Of a stretch of DNA of 64,000 nt, positions 61,993-64,000 are shown piece by piece. Both the position numbers and the translations under genes were made by a program. Source of the stretch: Streptomyces sp. NBC_00442 (GTDB lineage: Bacteria > Actinomycetota > Actinomycetes > Streptomycetales > Streptomycetaceae); NCBI RefSeq assembly GCF_036014195.1, contig NZ_CP107918.1:5208001-5272000 (forward strand), given 5' to 3'. Every line of letters starts with the position of its first letter. Position 1 is the first letter of the stretch. The notes under the pieces were generated by a model. The model searched no databases. It was not told the DNA's origin and saw only the letters and a program-made list of their open reading frames with translations.

Positions 61993-63708
61993 ATGACCCC
62001 AGCGAAGAGCTTCACGCAGGCACTGGCGGCGCGGTTCGCCGACCGGGCCGCACGGACCGCTCTGCTCTGCCTGGACGGTGAGGATGACGCCGAGGCGCGT
62101 ACCTATCGCGAACTCGACGCACGGGCCAGGACCGTCGCGGCCGCGCTGGTGCGCCGCCGCGCGGCCGGCCGGCCCGTCCTCATCTCCATGGACGGCGGCC
62201 CGCACACCGTCGCCGCCCTCGTCGGCTGCCTGTACGCGGGCGCCGTCGCCGTGCCCGTGCCCCCGCCGGACACCTCGCGGGCCGCCGCCGAGCGCACCGC
62301 CGCGATCGCCGCCGAGACCGACGCGGCCGTCATGCTCACCGGGTCCGCGCACGCCCCCGAACTCTCCCGCCGCCTCGCGCGGGCCGGGCGGTCCTCGGTG
62401 GTGTGCCTGGCCGTCGACTGCCTGCCCGACGACGACGGCGACTGGCGGCCGCCCGCCCTCGACGGCGCCGACACCGCGCTGCTCCAGTACACCTCCGGGT
62501 CCACCGCCGCCCCGCGCGGCGTCCAGGTCACCCACGCCAACCTCCTCGCCACCATGGAGAGCCTGCGCACCGCGCTCGGCACCGACGAGGACTCCCGCAT
62601 CGGCGGCTGGCTCCCGCTCCACCACGACCTCGGCCTGATCGGCCAGCTCCTGCACCCGCTCTGGCTCGGGGCCACCGCCGTCCTGATGTCCCAACACCGT
62701 TACGCGGCAGACCCGTTGAGCTGGCTGCGTGAGGTGTCCCGGCACCGGGTCACCGTCACCGCGGCCCCCGACTCCGCGTACGCCCGATGCCTGGCCGCCG
62801 TCACCGACGAGGACCTCGCCGCGCTCGACCTCGGCGCCCTCAGAACCGCGGTCAACGCCTCGGAACCGGTCTCCGCCGTCACCCTCACCGCCTTCGCCCA
62901 CCGTTTCGCCGCCGCCGGCCTGCGGCCGGGCACCCTCGCCGCCGGATACGGCCTCGCCGAGGCCACGCTCCTGGTCAGCCTCGCCGACCGGCTGCCGCCC
63001 GCGCCGGCGATCGTGTCCGCCGAAGCCCTGGAGCGCGGCGAACTGTCGCCGCCCCTGCCCGGCCACCCGGTACGCGCCCTGGCAGGCTGCGGATCCGCGC
63101 GCGGGGTCACCGTACGCATCGTCGACCCGGCCAGCTCCGCCGTCCTGCCCGACGGGTCGGTCGGCGAGATCTGGGTGCGCGGCGAAGCCGTCGCCGACGG
63201 CTACTGGCGCCGTCCGCTGGAGACCTCCGCCACCTTCGGGCACGTCACCGCATTCGGCGAGCACGGCTTCCTGCGCACCGGCGACCTCGGCGCGCTGCGC
63301 GACGGCGAGCTGTATCTGACCGGCCGCATCAAGGACGCCCTCCTCGTCGACGGCCGCACCCTGCACCCGCAGGAGGCCGAGCGCCAACTCGCCCAGTCCG
63401 GCGCCCCGTTCGGGTCCGCCGTGGTGCTCTCCGCGCCCGCCGAACGGGAACAGATCGTGGCGATCCAGGAGATCCGCGGCGCCGGCTGGAGCCGCGGCCA
63501 GCTCGCCGACCTCGCCGAGCGCGTCCGCGGCTGCCTGCACGAGGAGTTCGGCGCCTCCCTCGGCGGCGTGGTCCTGGTCCGCCCCGGCACCGTGCGCCGC
63601 ACCACCAGCGGCAAGGTCCGCCGCTCGCTGATGCGCGAGCTCTATCTGCGCGGCGAACTGCGCCCGCTGTACGCGTCGGCGCCGCCCTACGCCGCCGAAG
63701 GAGGCTGA
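61993..63708 (+). CDS. Fatty-acyl-AMP ligase
   Basis: The 571-residue ANL enzyme has LLQYTSGSTAAPRGVQVTH, GGWLPLHHDLGLIGQLLHPL and GYGLAEATLLVSL, the pattern of FAAL enzymes that activate fatty acids and load carrier proteins rather than CoA. The C-terminal RRTTSGKVRRSLMR carries the terminal lysine. The following gene starts four bases after its stop, as in many lipopeptide and polyketide starters. It begins a separate biosynthetic locus that leaves the window. Confidence 0.88.
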   Translation: MTPAKSFTQALAARFADRAARTALLCLDGEDDAEARTYRELDARARTVAAALVRRRAAGRPVLISMDGGPHTVAALVGCLYAGAVAVPVPPPDTSRAAAERTAAIAAETDAAVMLTGSAHAPELSRRLARAGRSSVVCLAVDCLPDDDGDWRPPALDGADTALLQYTSGSTAAPRGVQVTHANLLATMESLRTALGTDEDSRIGGWLPLHHDLGLIGQLLHPLWLGATAVLMSQHRYAADPLSWLREVSRHRVTVTAAPDSAYARCLAAVTDEDLAALDLGALRTAVNASEPVSAVTLTAFAHRFAAAGLRPGTLAAGYGLAEATLLVSLADRLPPAPAIVSAEALERGELSPPLPGHPVRALAGCGSARGVTVRIVDPASSAVLPDGSVGEIWVRGEAVADGYWRRPLETSATFGHVTAFGEHGFLRTGDLGALRDGELYLTGRIKDALLVDGRTLHPQEAERQLAQSGAPFGSAVVLSAPAEREQIVAIQEIRGAGWSRGQLADLAERVRGCLHEEFGASLGGVVLVRPGTVRRTTSGKVRRSLMRELYLRGELRPLYASAPPYAAEGG

Positions 63709-63711
63709 GCC

Positions 63712-64000
63712 ATGCCCGACACCGCCGTGCGGACCACGGACCCGGACGCACGTGAGGGAGCCGGCCGCGATGACGTACGCCACCGCGCCGAGCGGCTCGA
63801 ATTCCGGTTCGGCGACCCCTGCGACCCGGCGAACCCGCTGGGCTTCCGCGCCCTGCTCGCCGCCGACGGGAACAGTGAACTGCTGGGTGCGGCCGAGGAG
63901 TTGCTCGACCAGGAGGGCTTCGGCGCCGAGCTGGTCCCGCTCTCGCTCGGCGGCCGGCTGCGCGACGCCGACGAGCTGATGCGGATACTGCGCCCGGTCT
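63712..64000 (+). CDS. Acyl-CoA dehydrogenase-like protein, N-terminal part
   Basis: From the ATG at 63712, preceded by AGGAGG, the frame is open to the window end (96 codons seen). The segment FGDPCDPANPLGFRALLAAD and the following acidic stretch resemble the start of acyl-CoA dehydrogenase-like enzymes that accompany FAAL genes and desaturate the loaded acyl chain. Only the N-terminal extension is visible, so the assignment rests mainly on context. Confidence 0.55.
   Translation, partial: MPDTAVRTTDPDAREGAGRDDVRHRAERLEFRFGDPCDPANPLGFRALLAADGNSELLGAAEELLDQEGFGAELVPLSLGGRLRDADELMRILRPV

Noticed and set aside
61336..63783. Minus-strand open frame of 815 codons
   Set aside because: It is antisense to the fatty-acyl-AMP ligase, which has all its catalytic motifs on the plus strand.
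1..64000. tRNA, rRNA, insertion sequences or integrase genes
   Set aside because: No cloverleaf-like sequence, transposase or recombinase frame was recognised on either strand.

Overview
The window is very GC-rich, with strong third-position GC bias, frequent GTG and TTG starts, and stop/start overlaps of the ATGA, GTGA and TGATG kinds. This is typical of Streptomyces or a close actinomycete. The genes form three blocks: a large type II polyketide/deoxysugar/NRPS cluster (about 247-46789), a small azole-type RiPP locus followed by an unusual array of sensor kinases (about 47089-61294), and the edge of another locus led by a fatty-acyl-AMP ligase (about 61521-64000).

Block 1, left part (247-16271). 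A minus-strand operon holds NDP-hexose 4-ketoreductase, a B6/[2Fe-2S]-type 3-dehydrase, 2,3-dehydratase, 3-ketoreductase, and the beta and epsilon subunits of an acyl-CoA carboxylase. A 3,5-epimerase is divergent from it. A second minus operon holds a luciferase-like monooxygenase, an FMN reductase, glucose-1-phosphate thymidylyltransferase, dTDP-glucose 4,6-dehydratase and an aromatic hydroxylase. Opposite lie a stand-alone adenylating enzyme, an acyl carrier protein and a 30-residue membrane peptide. The sugar genes are the set expected for a 2,3,6-trideoxyhexose of the rhodinose or amicetose kind.

Block 1, middle (16610-30352). One minus operon contains four glycosyltransferases, a 14-TM exporter and an A-PCP-C NRPS. 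A second contains two more glycosyltransferases and an ABC exporter.

Block 1, right part (30568-46789). A plus operon encodes a KAS III-like acyltransferase (CerJ-like by inference), an SDR-family sugar enzyme and an ABM-domain protein. Minus operons encode ketoreductase, two didomain aromatase/cyclases, an acyl-CoA ligase, a second ABM protein, an aldo-keto reductase and an FAD hydroxylase; then a metal-type cyclase, a type II thioesterase, KS-alpha, CLF and ACP. A SnoaL-like protein is divergent. A SARP activator closes the block, and 11-bp-period TCGAG-like repeats in front of most of these operons look like its targets. No methyltransferase or sugar aminotransferase is visible. The likely product is a polycyclic aromatic carrying several unmethylated, unaminated deoxysugars, with an acyl or aminoacyl decoration. 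The exact scaffold cannot be read from sequence.

Block 2. A 51-residue precursor peptide is coupled to a fused ThiF-like/YcaO cyclodehydratase and followed by a short protein resembling the front half of a SagB-type dehydrogenase. Next come four tandem paralogous genes, each encoding a protein with two complete DesK-like sensor kinase modules, making eight modules in all. One module has lost its phospho-accepting histidine. A single NarL/DesR-type response regulator faces the array. This RiPP-plus-kinase arrangement is the most unusual feature of the window.

Block 3. A possible 13-residue leader ORF, an unidentified basic protein, a fatty-acyl-AMP ligase and the start of an acyl-CoA-dehydrogenase-like gene run off the right edge. 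Operon boundaries are marked by strong hairpin terminators and by dispersed intergenic repeats containing a GTTCCCCGCGCCCC core.
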